Shown here piece by piece: positions 24,365 to 32,898 of a DNA stretch of 64,000 bases. Below the pieces are notes generated by a model, which saw only the letters and a program-made list of their open reading frames with translations, made no database searches and had not been told where the DNA came from. Numbering within the stretch: position 1 is the first letter of the stretch; each line of letters starts with the position of its first letter. A program made the translations under genes and the position numbers. The stretch is from assembly GCA_016220085.1 (NCBI GenBank), contig JACRIN010000030.1, positions 53,853 through 117,852 on the forward strand, in the 5' to 3' direction. Origin of the DNA: Planctomycetota bacterium (GTDB lineage Bacteria > Planctomycetota > UBA1135 > GCA-002686595).

Positions 24365-27300
24365 ATGAGAGATCGAACCGTCGACCGCCTGTTCGAGAGC
24401 TTCCGCACGCGCGGCGATGTGCGCGCGCTGGGTGACGTCTTCGACGCGACCTCGGACGAGCTGTTGCGCGTGGCGACCAGCCTGACGCGCGATCTCGCGG
24501 AAGCCGAGGACTTGCTGCAGGCGACGTTCGTGACCGCGATCGAGCGCGCGAAGCACTGGGACAGCGAGCAGCGGCTGGTGCCGTGGCTGTGCGGAATCCT
24601 GGTGCGTCACGCGCACGCTCGTCGACGCGAACGAACGCGCGTGCTCGACGTCGAGCGCCTGGAGCGAGAGCCCGAGCGCGAGCCGAACGTCGCCGTCGAG
24701 CATGCGGAGCTCGAGCGTGAGCTCGACCGCGCGCTCGCGGGCGTGTCGGACGACGACCGCGCGGTGCTGGTGAAGTACCTGCGCGAGGGCAAGGAGCCGA
24801 TCGAGATCGCGCGCGAAGCACACATCGCGCCGGGCACGGCGAGGATGCGCGTGCACCGCGGCCTCGAGCGACTGCGCAAGCTGCTGCCCGCGAGCTTCGC
24901 GCTCGGCGCGAGCGCCATGCTCGCCGGCCGCGGTCTCGCCGCGGTGCGCGCGGAAGTCGTGCGCGAAGCGACCGCCTCCGCGGCCAAGCTCGCGACCGGC
25001 GTTTCGATCTCTTCGACCGCCTCGGCCGGCGCGGCGCTCGGAGCCAAGAAGTTCGTCCTCGCAGCGTCCGTGGTCTTCGCGCTGCTCGCAGCGTTGTGGT
25101 GGCGTTCGAGCACGCGCCCGGACGCGCCTGCGTCACCGGCGTCCGCGCGGACGGAAATCGTCGCCGATACCGACGTCAGGACGCCGAGCGACTCCGCGGT
25201 TTCGCGGTCGTCGGCCGCAGCGACCGACGCCACGGCCGAAGACGGGCGCAGCGTCGCGAGCGTCGGCGACACCTACTCGTCGGCGCTCGTTCGCTTGCGC
25301 GGACGGGTGCTCGATGCTTCGCGGCAGCCGGTGCACGGCATCGAAGTCGCGTTGATCGAGTTCCGTTCGATCGACGGGAGGCTGAGTCGGGCCGACGCGT
25401 TGCGCGAGGAGACTCGCGCGCCGCGGCTAGAGATCGGACGCACGACGACCGAAATCGACGGACGCTTCGCGCTCGCCGGCGCTCGCACGGACGCGATCGT
25501 GCTGCTCGGGATCGGACTCGGTGACGCCGGGGCGTCGCTGCACCTCGTGCGCGAAGCGTTCGAGCCCGGCGGGTCGCACGACCTCGGGGACTTCAGCTTG
25601 CCGCCGCTCGGAGAAGTGCACGGTCGCGTCGTCGACGAGAGCGGTCGACCGCTCGTGGGCGTGCGCGTGCGTGCCGGCGAGATCGCGGCGGAGTGGCTCG
25701 ATGTCGGACTGGAACGACTGCGCAGGGACTCGTTGGTCGTGATGGGCACGCAACCGATCGGGCTGCGGACGTTGATGCCTAGCTGGCTTGGCACGCACCT
25801 GGATCGACTCCCGATCGCGACGACGTACAGTGCTGCCGACGGTTCGTTTCGCCTGCCCGGCGTGCCGCTGCACGACGCGACGCTCGTCGTCGACGCGCCG
25901 CAGCGTGTATCGACGCGAGTAGAGAAGCTCGCGCTCGTCCGCAACCGACCGAACGAGATCGGGGACGTCGTCCTGGCGCGGGGATCGACCGAGCGCGCGC
26001 GTGTCGTCGGCGCCGACGGTACGCCGATCGCCGGCGCCGACGTTCGCATCGGCACCGTCCACGAAGGGTTCATCAGCGTCGGTGTCGGGTTCTTCGACCG
26101 AGCGCGCGAGCTCGACGCAGGGGGCTACGAGGGAGATGGATTGGGCGGCACGGACTCGGTGTGGGTCGCGGCTCGGCGCGACTCCACCGAGCCGTGGGTC
26201 CTCTCGGATCGTCGCGACGCGACGGGTGCGTTGACGGTGACGCTCGCCACCCGCCGTGATCGCACGCTGCACGTGTGCGACGAGTTCGGCGAGTCGATCG
26301 CCGGCGCCGAGATCGCGCTGCTGCCGGGCTCACCGATGGCCGAGACGATCAGCTGGTTCTCGCGGGCGGACGCGGTGCGCGCGACGAGCGATGGCGACGG
26401 GCGCGCGTCGATCCAGCAGCTCGCTGACGGCTCGTACGACATCGCGGTGCTCACCCCGACCGGATCGGCGACGTTGCAGAACGTCGCCTTTGGAGCCGAC
26501 AAGTCGCCTTTCGAAATCGTCGTCGCGCGCGGCGCGGAGTTGGAGTTCACCGTGCTCGATGCGGCGAGCGGCGAGCCGGTCGAGCGCGCGCAGGTCACGC
26601 TCGGACGCGCGGACGATTTCAACGCGCTCGTCGCTCGCGCGACGACCGACGCGGCGGGCCGCGCCCACTTTCGTGGGCTCGACCTCGGTGATGGGCGAAC
26701 TGCGTTGCACGCGCGCGTCGATCAGCCGGGCTACGGCCGCAACTGGTTCGCGCTTGCCGCCGCCGATCGGGCGCGCGAACTGCGTCTGCCGAGGCCGGGC
26801 GCGCTCGATGTCGAGCTCGCGCCGGACGCAGTGGGCGACGCGGGTTGGGTCCTCGTGCTCGACGCCGAGCTCTCGGGCGACGTCTGTACAGCGCAACACG
26901 CGGAGTCGACCTTCGTGCGTGTCCGCTCCGGTCAGCGCTCGCGTGTCCCCGCGCTGGCTCCGGGCCAGTACTCGTGGGTGCTCGCCGGCGATCTGCCGTC
27001 CGAAGTCGGCGCGTACGTGATCGCGAAGCTCGAGGTCGACCCGAAACCGTTGACGCGCGGCCGCGTGACGATCGAGTCGGGGCGCGAGGTACAGCTCGTG
27101 CTGGACTCGCGGCTTCCCGTCGCGGTGGCCGCGGACGGCAACGCCGCGCTGATCGGAACCGTGTTGCTCGACGGCACGCCCGCGGCCGGACTGAGTGTGA
27201 GAGTCCTCGATCTCGCGCAAGCTCACCGGACGACCCGCACCGACTCGAGCGGCCGTTTCCGACTCGACGGGCTCACGGGACCGAGAGTCGGCATCGGCGT

Positions 27301-27967
27301 GTATCGGAAGAGCGGCACGGGTCGCGACCCCGTCTCGCTGGGCGTGAAGATCGTGGAACTCCGGCTCGGCGCGGAAACCGAGATCACGCTCGACTGGCAT
27401 TCGGTCGAGGTGTCCATCGATGTCGTCGACGACGCGACCGGACGACCCGTCCCAAATGCCGTCGTGCTCTACTTCCCGCCGGATCGAACGGAGCGGGGGA
27501 TGCACATGGCCGACGACCGCGGGCGCGCGACCTTCGTCGTCGCCTCCACGGCAGGAACTCGATTCCGATTCGACGCCGGCGCGCCGGAGAGAGCTCGCTC
27601 GAGTCGTGTAGTCGACGTCGGGCCCGGCCAACGCCGACTCGATCTCGAACTGCGGCTGTCCGCGGGCGTTTCGTGCAGCGGGCGCATCCGTCTGGTCGAC
27701 GCGCCGCGCGAGGTCGAGCAGCTCGAGATTCGTCTGACCGATGATTCCGGCGATCTCTATTGTTCCAGCACGGTGACGATAGCCGGCGCGGCCGGGGGTG
27801 AGTTCAGCTTCGAGCACGTCCTGCCGGGACGCTACACGTTGATCGGAGTCGGCCCGGAAAGGGAGCTCGAGCCCGTACCGTTCCAAGTGCCCCCCAGCGG
27901 AGCGACTCAGCTCGAAGTCGACGTGCGCACCGCCGTGCCGAGCGTGACCGAGCTTCGGCAGGAGTGA
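24365..27967 (+). CDS. ECF sigma factor fused through a TM helix to carboxypeptidase-regulatory-like repeats
   Basis: One 1200-residue frame. Residues 8-95 are sigma-2 (LLRVATSLTRDLAEAEDLLQ, FVTAIERAKHW, WLCGILVRHAHARRR). Residues 118-182 are sigma-4 (LAGVSDDDRAVLVKYLREG, IEIAREAHIAPGTARMRVH). After an Ala-rich linker a TM helix lies at about 229-246 (FVLAASVVFALLAALWW). The rest is outside the membrane: repeated carboxypeptidase-regulatory/Big-like beta modules with signatures such as VHGRVVDESGRPLVGVRVRAG, DGRFALAG and SGRFRLDGL. The protein should be a membrane-tethered sigma factor; release by proteolysis would be needed for activity (inference). A paralogue without the sigma part follows at 28429. 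The start ATG 24365 has no strong Shine-Dalgarno. Confidence 0.88.
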   Translation: MRDRTVDRLFESFRTRGDVRALGDVFDATSDELLRVATSLTRDLAEAEDLLQATFVTAIERAKHWDSEQRLVPWLCGILVRHAHARRRERTRVLDVERLEREPEREPNVAVEHAELERELDRALAGVSDDDRAVLVKYLREGKEPIEIAREAHIAPGTARMRVHRGLERLRKLLPASFALGASAMLAGRGLAAVRAEVVREATASAAKLATGVSISSTASAGAALGAKKFVLAASVVFALLAALWWRSSTRPDAPASPASARTEIVADTDVRTPSDSAVSRSSAAATDATAEDGRSVASVGDTYSSALVRLRGRVLDASRQPVHGIEVALIEFRSIDGRLSRADALREETRAPRLEIGRTTTEIDGRFALAGARTDAIVLLGIGLGDAGASLHLVREAFEPGGSHDLGDFSLPPLGEVHGRVVDESGRPLVGVRVRAGEIAAEWLDVGLERLRRDSLVVMGTQPIGLRTLMPSWLGTHLDRLPIATTYSAADGSFRLPGVPLHDATLVVDAPQRVSTRVEKLALVRNRPNEIGDVVLARGSTERARVVGADGTPIAGADVRIGTVHEGFISVGVGFFDRARELDAGGYEGDGLGGTDSVWVAARRDSTEPWVLSDRRDATGALTVTLATRRDRTLHVCDEFGESIAGAEIALLPGSPMAETISWFSRADAVRATSDGDGRASIQQLADGSYDIAVLTPTGSATLQNVAFGADKSPFEIVVARGAELEFTVLDAASGEPVERAQVTLGRADDFNALVARATTDAAGRAHFRGLDLGDGRTALHARVDQPGYGRNWFALAAADRARELRLPRPGALDVELAPDAVGDAGWVLVLDAELSGDVCTAQHAESTFVRVRSGQRSRVPALAPGQYSWVLAGDLPSEVGAYVIAKLEVDPKPLTRGRVTIESGREVQLVLDSRLPVAVAADGNAALIGTVLLDGTPAAGLSVRVLDLAQAHRTTRTDSSGRFRLDGLTGPRVGIGVYRKSGTGRDPVSLGVKIVELRLGAETEITLDWHSVEVSIDVVDDATGRPVPNAVVLYFPPDRTERGMHMADDRGRATFVVASTAGTRFRFDAGAPERARSSRVVDVGPGQRRLDLELRLSAGVSCSGRIRLVDAPREVEQLEIRLTDDSGDLYCSSTVTIAGAAGGEFSFEHVLPGRYTLIGVGPERELEPVPFQVPPSGATQLEVDVRTAVPSVTELRQE

Positions 27968-28039
27968 GTCTCTCTTCGCGCGCAGGTCAGATCGTGCGAG
28001 CGGACGGGCGCGGTCGGCCCGGCACGTCGCCACCGACGC

Positions 28040-28162
28040 TCAGCCTCGCACCCGCGCCGCGATCAGGACATCGAGCTCCTGCTTCAGGGCGGCAGGAGCG
28101 CGTCGTAGGGGATGGCGCCGAGTTCTGGGCCGCCGCGCGTTGCTTCGACGAAGGGGGGGTCG
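28040..28162 (-). pseudogene. Relic of the 3' end of ispG
   Basis: Read on the minus strand this segment encodes ELGAIPYDAL, then after a 1-base deletion LKQELDVLIAARVRG followed by TGA. The intact ispG at 31299-32435 ends [10 protein letters not shown], then [15 protein letters not shown] and TGA. DNA similarity is obvious over about 110 bp (for example the shared CGTCGTAGGGGA and TCGAGCTCCTGCTTCAG). Many of the differences are synonymous. Nothing upstream of this segment still resembles ispG with confidence. It lies 72 bp past the stop of the sigma fusion, just as ispG follows the paralogue. Confidence 0.85.
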
Positions 28163-28428
28163 ATTCGCCGCGGCGCTTTGCGACGCCGCGGCAACGCGCG
28201 CCTAACGCACTTGAAGCCGCAAGCCCAGCCGAGGCCGCTGCTTAGGACGCGGATCGGCGGACAGGGTGCGTTGCACGGCCGATCGGCAACGCTGGACGGA
28301 GGACGACGACGCGGGGAAGCGGAGCGCGCTCGCCGCGAGGTTGCTGCGGCCTACGGACAGAACGCTTCGAGGCCGGCCTTGCCGAGGAGCCGCGCGCTCG
28401 TCGACGATCTGCGCTCGGGAGATTGCTC
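28163..28428. other. Intergenic stretch between the ispG relic and the repeat-protein paralogue
   Basis: No gene is supported. This should contain the duplication junction and the promoter of the gene at 28429. I looked for remains of sigma-2/sigma-4 sequence in all forward frames and of further ispG sequence on the minus strand, and saw nothing convincing. GGGAG at 28417-28421 is a good Shine-Dalgarno for the GTG at 28429. Confidence 0.4.
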
Positions 28429-31296
28429 GTGACCAAGAAGTTCGTCGTCGTCGTGATCGTCGCGTGGGCGCTCGTCGCCGTCCTTTGGCGCTGGGCGAGC
28501 GACGGCGAGAGCGGGGAGGTCGAGAGCGCTGCGCCCGAGGCAAGCGCTCCCGCCGCGCCCGCCCGCGCATTCGACGAGCTCGTCGGATCGAAGCCCGTCG
28601 AGATCGTCGCGGTGCCGTCGGAGCGCGCGAGCGTGCGCAGCGAGGTCGCCGTGCTGCGCGAAGACTCGCGCTGCGGTGTCCGCGGGCGCATCGTCGAAGT
28701 CGACGGGTCGCCGGTCGCGGGCATCGAGGTCGTGCTCTACGAAGTGCGCGTCGTCGACTTGTCGGCGAGGCCCGCCGCGTCCGTTGGCGCGTCCTTCGGC
28801 GCAGTCGCGCCGCCGGAGCTCGAGCGTGCGCGCGCGACGACCGACGCCGACGGTCGCTTCGTGCTCGACGGCGCGCGCGCGATCGGGTGGCACGCGCTCG
28901 GCGTCGGACGCTGCGCGCTCTTCCGAGTTCGAATCGCGTGGTCGCCCGGCGAGCGACGCGACCTCGGCGAGCTCGTGTTGCCGCCGAGCGGAACGCTGAC
29001 CGGCCGCGTCGTCGACGAGCACGGTGCGCCGCTCGCGGGCGTCCGCATTCGCGCCGGCGAGCTCGATGCTCGGCTCGGCGGCAGCGGGTTCTTCGAGGGG
29101 CTGCGCGGGGACACGCTCGCCGTCTTCGACGAGCGCGAGCAACTGAGCGTGATCCCGGTGCCCGCGTGGCTCGACCGCTACCTCGACCGTCTGCCTCTCG
29201 CGAGCGCGCGCACCGGCTCCGACGGGCGCTTCCGCGTCGAGCGCGTCGCCGCCGGCGTCGTGACGGCGTTCGTCGACGCCGCCGAGCGCGTGCCGGTGCG
29301 CCGCGACGACGTCGTGCTCGGCGTGGGTGAGCGGCTCGACCTCGGCACGATCGTGCTCGGACGCGGGCGCACGTTGACGATCGAAGTCGTCGACGCGACG
29401 GGCCAGCCGGTCGCGGGCGCAGAGGTGCGCGCCGGCGGCCGCGGTCCGGCCACGGGTGTGCGAGGCGGGCTCGGGTTCGGCTGGCTCGTTCGCTCGCGCG
29501 AGCTCGGCGGCGGCGCGTACCAGACCGTCGGCTTGCGCGACGGCGACGAGCCGGTCGCCGCGGTACGGCGTGCGGCGCACGAAGCGTGGACGTTCGTCCA
29601 CGGCGATCCGGTCACCGACTTCGTACGCGTCGAGCTCGCGCGCGCGCACGAGCTCGTCGTCGAGGTCGTCGACGAAGCCGGTCGAGCGCTCGACGGCGCG
29701 GAGGTCGCGCTGCGCGCCGAGCACGGTCCCGAAGAGCTACCGTTCTTGCGCGCGCTCAGCGACGAGTGCATCGTCCTGCGCTCGGATGCCGAGGGGCGCG
29801 CGACGTTCGCGGCGTTGCCGAGCGGCAAGTATCGCGTGCACGCGCGGTCCGTCGGGCGTGTGTCCGTTGCGCGGCTCGTGACGCTCGCCGCCGACTCGAA
29901 ACCGGAGCGCTTCGAGCTTCCGAAAGCGATCCCGCTCGACGTGCGCGTGATCGAGGCTGGCACTGGCGCGCCGATCGCTGGCGTCGAGCTCGCTCTCGCG
30001 CTCACGCACGGCAACCGCGTCCCGCTCGACGTCGCGAGGACGAACGCGCTCGGCGAGGCGCGGCTCGACGGCGCGCCCGATCGCCGTCGTCAGTTGCGCG
30101 TGGAGCATCCTGCGTTTGGGTGCGTGCTCACGGCGGTCGCGGACGGCGCACACGAGCTCGAGCTCGTGCTCTCGGCTCCCGGCGCGGTCGTGCTGGTCGC
30201 GGGACCCGGCGTGCTGCGCTGCGCGGAGCTCTCGCACTTCAACGAGGGCGGCGCGATGACTCCGGAGGCGTTGACGAGCGCCGTCGACTCGGCCGGTCGC
30301 GCGAGCTTCGCGTGCGTCGCGCCGGGCCGCTATCGCTTCAGCGTCTGGCGAGGCAGCGACGCGGAGTTCGGCGCTCGTTGGCTCGCAGACATGCGTTTCT
30401 CGTCCGACGAGCTCGCGAGCGGCGAGCTCGAGGTGCGGCCCGGCGAGACGATGACGGTCGTCCTCGGTGCCTCGGAGGACGACGCGCTCGCGCGGAGCGT
30501 TGCAGAAGTGACCGGACGCGTGACCTTCGACGGCGCGCCGGGCGTCGGGCTGCGCGTCGTCGCGCGCTGTGAGAGCGGCGAATCCGGGAGTGCGCCGACC
30601 GACGCGGACGGCATCTATCGGATCGAAGGGCTGGTGTCGGGCAGCGCCAAGGTGCACGTCGAGCGCGCGGTCGTCGGTCGCGCCAGCGAAGCGTCGATCC
30701 TGTGCGCGCTGCGCGGCGGCCTCGACGTCGGGCCGAACCGAATCGACTTCCCGCTCACGACGCACACGCTCGAGCTCCTCGTGGTCGACGAGCGCGAAGC
30801 GCCGGTCCCCGGCGCGCGCGTCGTGCTGAGCTTCGAGTCGGCGGGGGTGACGACTCGCGCGACGACCGACGGCCTGGGGCGCGCGACGTTCGAGCTCGGA
30901 CGAGGCGGCGTGTACCGCGTCGAGGCCTCGCATCCGACGCTCGGCGCGGTGAGTCAGTCCGTGGCGCTCGACCGTGCGCGCCCCGGGAAGACCGACGTCG
31001 CTCTGCAGCTCGCGCGCGGAACGCCGTGTCGCGGCCGTGTGCTCGTCAGCGCCGGCGCGCTGCCTGCGCGCGAGCTCGTGCTGACGTTCGTCGCGCGCGC
31101 CGGAGGCAAGACGTCGACGCGGGTCGACGTCGCGCTCGACGCCGGCGGCCAGGGCCGGTTCGAAGCGCTCGGGCTCGCGCCGGGGCGTTACCGCGTCACG
31201 GCCGCGCTGGCCGGCCTCGAGCTCGAGCCGCGCGAGTTCGAGCTGCCTTCGACGGGCGCGACCGAGCTCTTCCTCGTCTTCCGCCCGGCCGACTGA
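28429..31296 (+). CDS. Membrane-anchored carboxypeptidase-regulatory-like repeat protein, sigma-less paralogue
   Basis: 955 residues from GTG 28429, with GGGAG seven bases upstream. The N-terminus is a single TM anchor (KKFVVVVIVAWALVAVLWRW). It aligns with the TM of the sigma fusion (KKFVLAASVVFALLAALWWR), and the following modules match in the same order: LTGRVVDEHGAPLAGVRIRAG against VHGRVVDESGRPLVGVRVRAG, YLDRLPLASARTGSDGRFRV against HLDRLPIATTYSAADGSFRL, and RELGGGAYQTVGL against RELDAGGYEGDGL. So it is a paralogue of the fusion's extracytoplasmic part lacking the sigma domain. Possible roles are decoy, co-receptor or adhesion; none is shown. It ends 2 bp before the convergent ispG stop. 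Confidence 0.85.
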   Translation: MTKKFVVVVIVAWALVAVLWRWASDGESGEVESAAPEASAPAAPARAFDELVGSKPVEIVAVPSERASVRSEVAVLREDSRCGVRGRIVEVDGSPVAGIEVVLYEVRVVDLSARPAASVGASFGAVAPPELERARATTDADGRFVLDGARAIGWHALGVGRCALFRVRIAWSPGERRDLGELVLPPSGTLTGRVVDEHGAPLAGVRIRAGELDARLGGSGFFEGLRGDTLAVFDEREQLSVIPVPAWLDRYLDRLPLASARTGSDGRFRVERVAAGVVTAFVDAAERVPVRRDDVVLGVGERLDLGTIVLGRGRTLTIEVVDATGQPVAGAEVRAGGRGPATGVRGGLGFGWLVRSRELGGGAYQTVGLRDGDEPVAAVRRAAHEAWTFVHGDPVTDFVRVELARAHELVVEVVDEAGRALDGAEVALRAEHGPEELPFLRALSDECIVLRSDAEGRATFAALPSGKYRVHARSVGRVSVARLVTLAADSKPERFELPKAIPLDVRVIEAGTGAPIAGVELALALTHGNRVPLDVARTNALGEARLDGAPDRRRQLRVEHPAFGCVLTAVADGAHELELVLSAPGAVVLVAGPGVLRCAELSHFNEGGAMTPEALTSAVDSAGRASFACVAPGRYRFSVWRGSDAEFGARWLADMRFSSDELASGELEVRPGETMTVVLGASEDDALARSVAEVTGRVTFDGAPGVGLRVVARCESGESGSAPTDADGIYRIEGLVSGSAKVHVERAVVGRASEASILCALRGGLDVGPNRIDFPLTTHTLELLVVDEREAPVPGARVVLSFESAGVTTRATTDGLGRATFELGRGGVYRVEASHPTLGAVSQSVALDRARPGKTDVALQLARGTPCRGRVLVSAGALPARELVLTFVARAGGKTSTRVDVALDAGGQGRFEALGLAPGRYRVTAALAGLELEPREFELPSTGATELFLVFRPAD

Positions 31297-31298
31297 CG

Positions 31299-32435
31299 TC
31301 AGCCGCGCGCGCGCGCCGCGATCAGGAGGTCGAGCTCCTGCTTCAGCCGCTGCAGGATCGCGTCGTAGGGGAAGGCGCCGAGCTCTGCCTCGCCGCGCTT
31401 CAGGTTGACGAAGTTCGGGCCGCACCACAGGCCGAGGTCGGCGTCGTCGGTCTCGCCCGGGCCGTTCACGCGGCAGCCCATCACCGCGATCGTCAGCTTG
31501 TGCTCGCGCGCGTACTCGGACATGCGCTTCACGTCCTCGGCGAGCTCGATGAACTTCTCGTTCTCGACGCGCGAGCACGAGGGGCACGCGATGATGTTGA
31601 GCCCGTCGAAGAAGTTCGGCGGAACCGAGCGGAAGCGGCCGGCCTCGATGTCGCGCACGAGCTCGCGACCGACCGCGATCTCGCGGCCCTTGTCGTCGAA
31701 CGGCAGCGTCAACGAAACGCGCAGCGTGTCGCCGATGCCGCGCGAAAGGAGCTGTTCGAACGCGATGCGCGTCTTGATGATGCCTTCCGGCGGCATGCCG
31801 GCCTCGGTGACGCCGAGGTGGATCGGTACGTCCGGGCGCGCGGCGGCGAAGCGCTGGTTCGCGTCGATCACGAAGCGCGGATCGGAGTCCTTGATCGACA
31901 CGCAGTAGTCGACGAAGCCGAGCTCGTCGACCATGGCGCAGTGATCGATCGCACACTGCGCGATCGCGCCGACGTGGTCGTCGCCGAAGCGCAGGTCGTA
32001 CTCGGGCGCGATCGAACCCGCGTTGACGCCGATGCGGAGCGCGAGCCCGTGCTGCTTCGCGACGCCGACCAGGTACGCGACCTTTTCTCGGACCGGCTTC
32101 TCCTTCTCGTGGTGGTGGAGGTGGCCGGGGTTGTAGCGGAGCTTGTCGACGAACGGCGCGACCTTCTCCGCGAGCCGGTAGTTCTCCTGCAGGTCGACCG
32201 AGAGGCGCGCCTTGGTCTGGCGGCGGATCTCGGCGAGCGCGTCGACGTCCGCCGGACTGTCGACCGCGATCCGGACCAGGTCGGCGCCGGCCTCTTCGAG
32301 GATCCGCACCTGCCGAAGGGTGGCTGGGATATCGCGGGTGCGCGTCGCCGCCATGCTCTGGACGGCGATCGGGGCAAGACCGCCGATCGCGAGGTCGCGG
32401 ACGCGGATCGTGCGGGTCGTGCGGTCGGGGATCAT
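31299..32435 (-). CDS. ispG: 4-hydroxy-3-methylbut-2-en-1-yl diphosphate synthase IspG (GcpE)
   Basis: IspG is a [4Fe-4S] enzyme of the MEP isoprenoid pathway. The 378-residue product has the N-terminal TIM barrel ([53 protein letters not shown] with the bound phosphate loop, [10 protein letters not shown]) and the C-terminal ferredoxin-like domain with the cluster cysteines in IIACPSCSR and [10 protein letters not shown]. It is of the short bacterial type, with no central insert. It is independently transcribed: a terminator lies upstream at 32536-32570, after the GT-C gene. A relic of its 3' end lies at 28040-28162. Confidence 0.96.
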   Translation of the reverse strand: MIPDRTTRTIRVRDLAIGGLAPIAVQSMAATRTRDIPATLRQVRILEEAGADLVRIAVDSPADVDALAEIRRQTKARLSVDLQENYRLAEKVAPFVDKLRYNPGHLHHHEKEKPVREKVAYLVGVAKQHGLALRIGVNAGSIAPEYDLRFGDDHVGAIAQCAIDHCAMVDELGFVDYCVSIKDSDPRFVIDANQRFAAARPDVPIHLGVTEAGMPPEGIIKTRIAFEQLLSRGIGDTLRVSLTLPFDDKGREIAVGRELVRDIEAGRFRSVPPNFFDGLNIIACPSCSRVENEKFIELAEDVKRMSEYAREHKLTIAVMGCRVNGPGETDDADLGLWCGPNFVNLKRGEAELGAFPYDAILQRLKQELDLLIAARARG

Positions 32436-32535
32436 CGTGCCGGGAGGGGGGCGGGAGGAGCGCGCATCCTAATCCACCGCCCCCGGGCGATCGCTCGCGG
32501 GCAACCGCTCCGCCGGCGTCGTCGGCAGCGGGCTC

Positions 32536-32570
32536 AAAAAAACTTCAGGTTTCCTGCCCCGCTCCGGGGC
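32536..32570 (-). terminator. Rho-independent terminator at the end of the right flagellar operon
   Basis: On the minus strand the order is GCCCCG-GAG-CGGGGC (32570-32556), then CAGG-AAA-CCTG (32556-32546), then AAG and seven T residues (32542-32536). Two adjacent hairpins followed by a clean T7 tract make this the best intrinsic terminator in the window. It ends transcription of the gene at 32899-34866 and of anything read through from fliN. Confidence 0.8.
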
Positions 32571-32898
32571 GGGCTTGCGGACTCACCCGGGGAGAATCTT
32601 TGGGGCCTATCGCCTGACCCGGACACGCCGATCCCCTCGCGCGATCCGGGCTCTCGGGTGGAGAGTGCCTTGTACCTTCCGTGGGCCGCCCCAACCGTGC
32701 GCGAGAACGGCTGGGGTGGCCCCTTTTCGTACCCGTGGCGGAGGCGGACCGTTCCGTGCGCGCGACTTGCCCGCCGGCAAGGTCCGACCAGGGCTCGGGC
32801 GGGCCTGGCCTGGCCTGGGCGGTCGGCGGCCGCGGCCCTGCGTGCTGCCTGCCTCCATATAGAGGAAGCAACCGGGCATCGAGGGAGCAACCGGGCCG
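32571..32898. other. Intergenic region downstream of the GT-C gene
   Basis: No gene is supported. Short frames exist on both strands but are Pro/Gly/Arg-rich and unlike real proteins. The only visible structure is a direct repeat of GCAACCGGGC at 32868 and 32887 (19-bp period) and a GGCCT triplication near 32806. The promoter of ispG must be closer to 32436-32535. Confidence 0.4.

Noticed and set aside
28163..28428. Remains of a sigma domain upstream of the repeat-protein paralogue
   Set aside because: No sigma-2 or sigma-4 motif could be found in any forward frame, so the duplication probably started at the TM.
32575..32862. Small frames on both strands in the region after the GT-C gene
   Set aside because: Pro/Gly/Arg-rich, no ribosome site, located just past the terminator; no similarity between frames.
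32868..32896. Two copies of GCAACCGGGC as a CRISPR or attachment repeat
   Set aside because: Only two short copies, no spacers of CRISPR length, no integrase or tRNA nearby.
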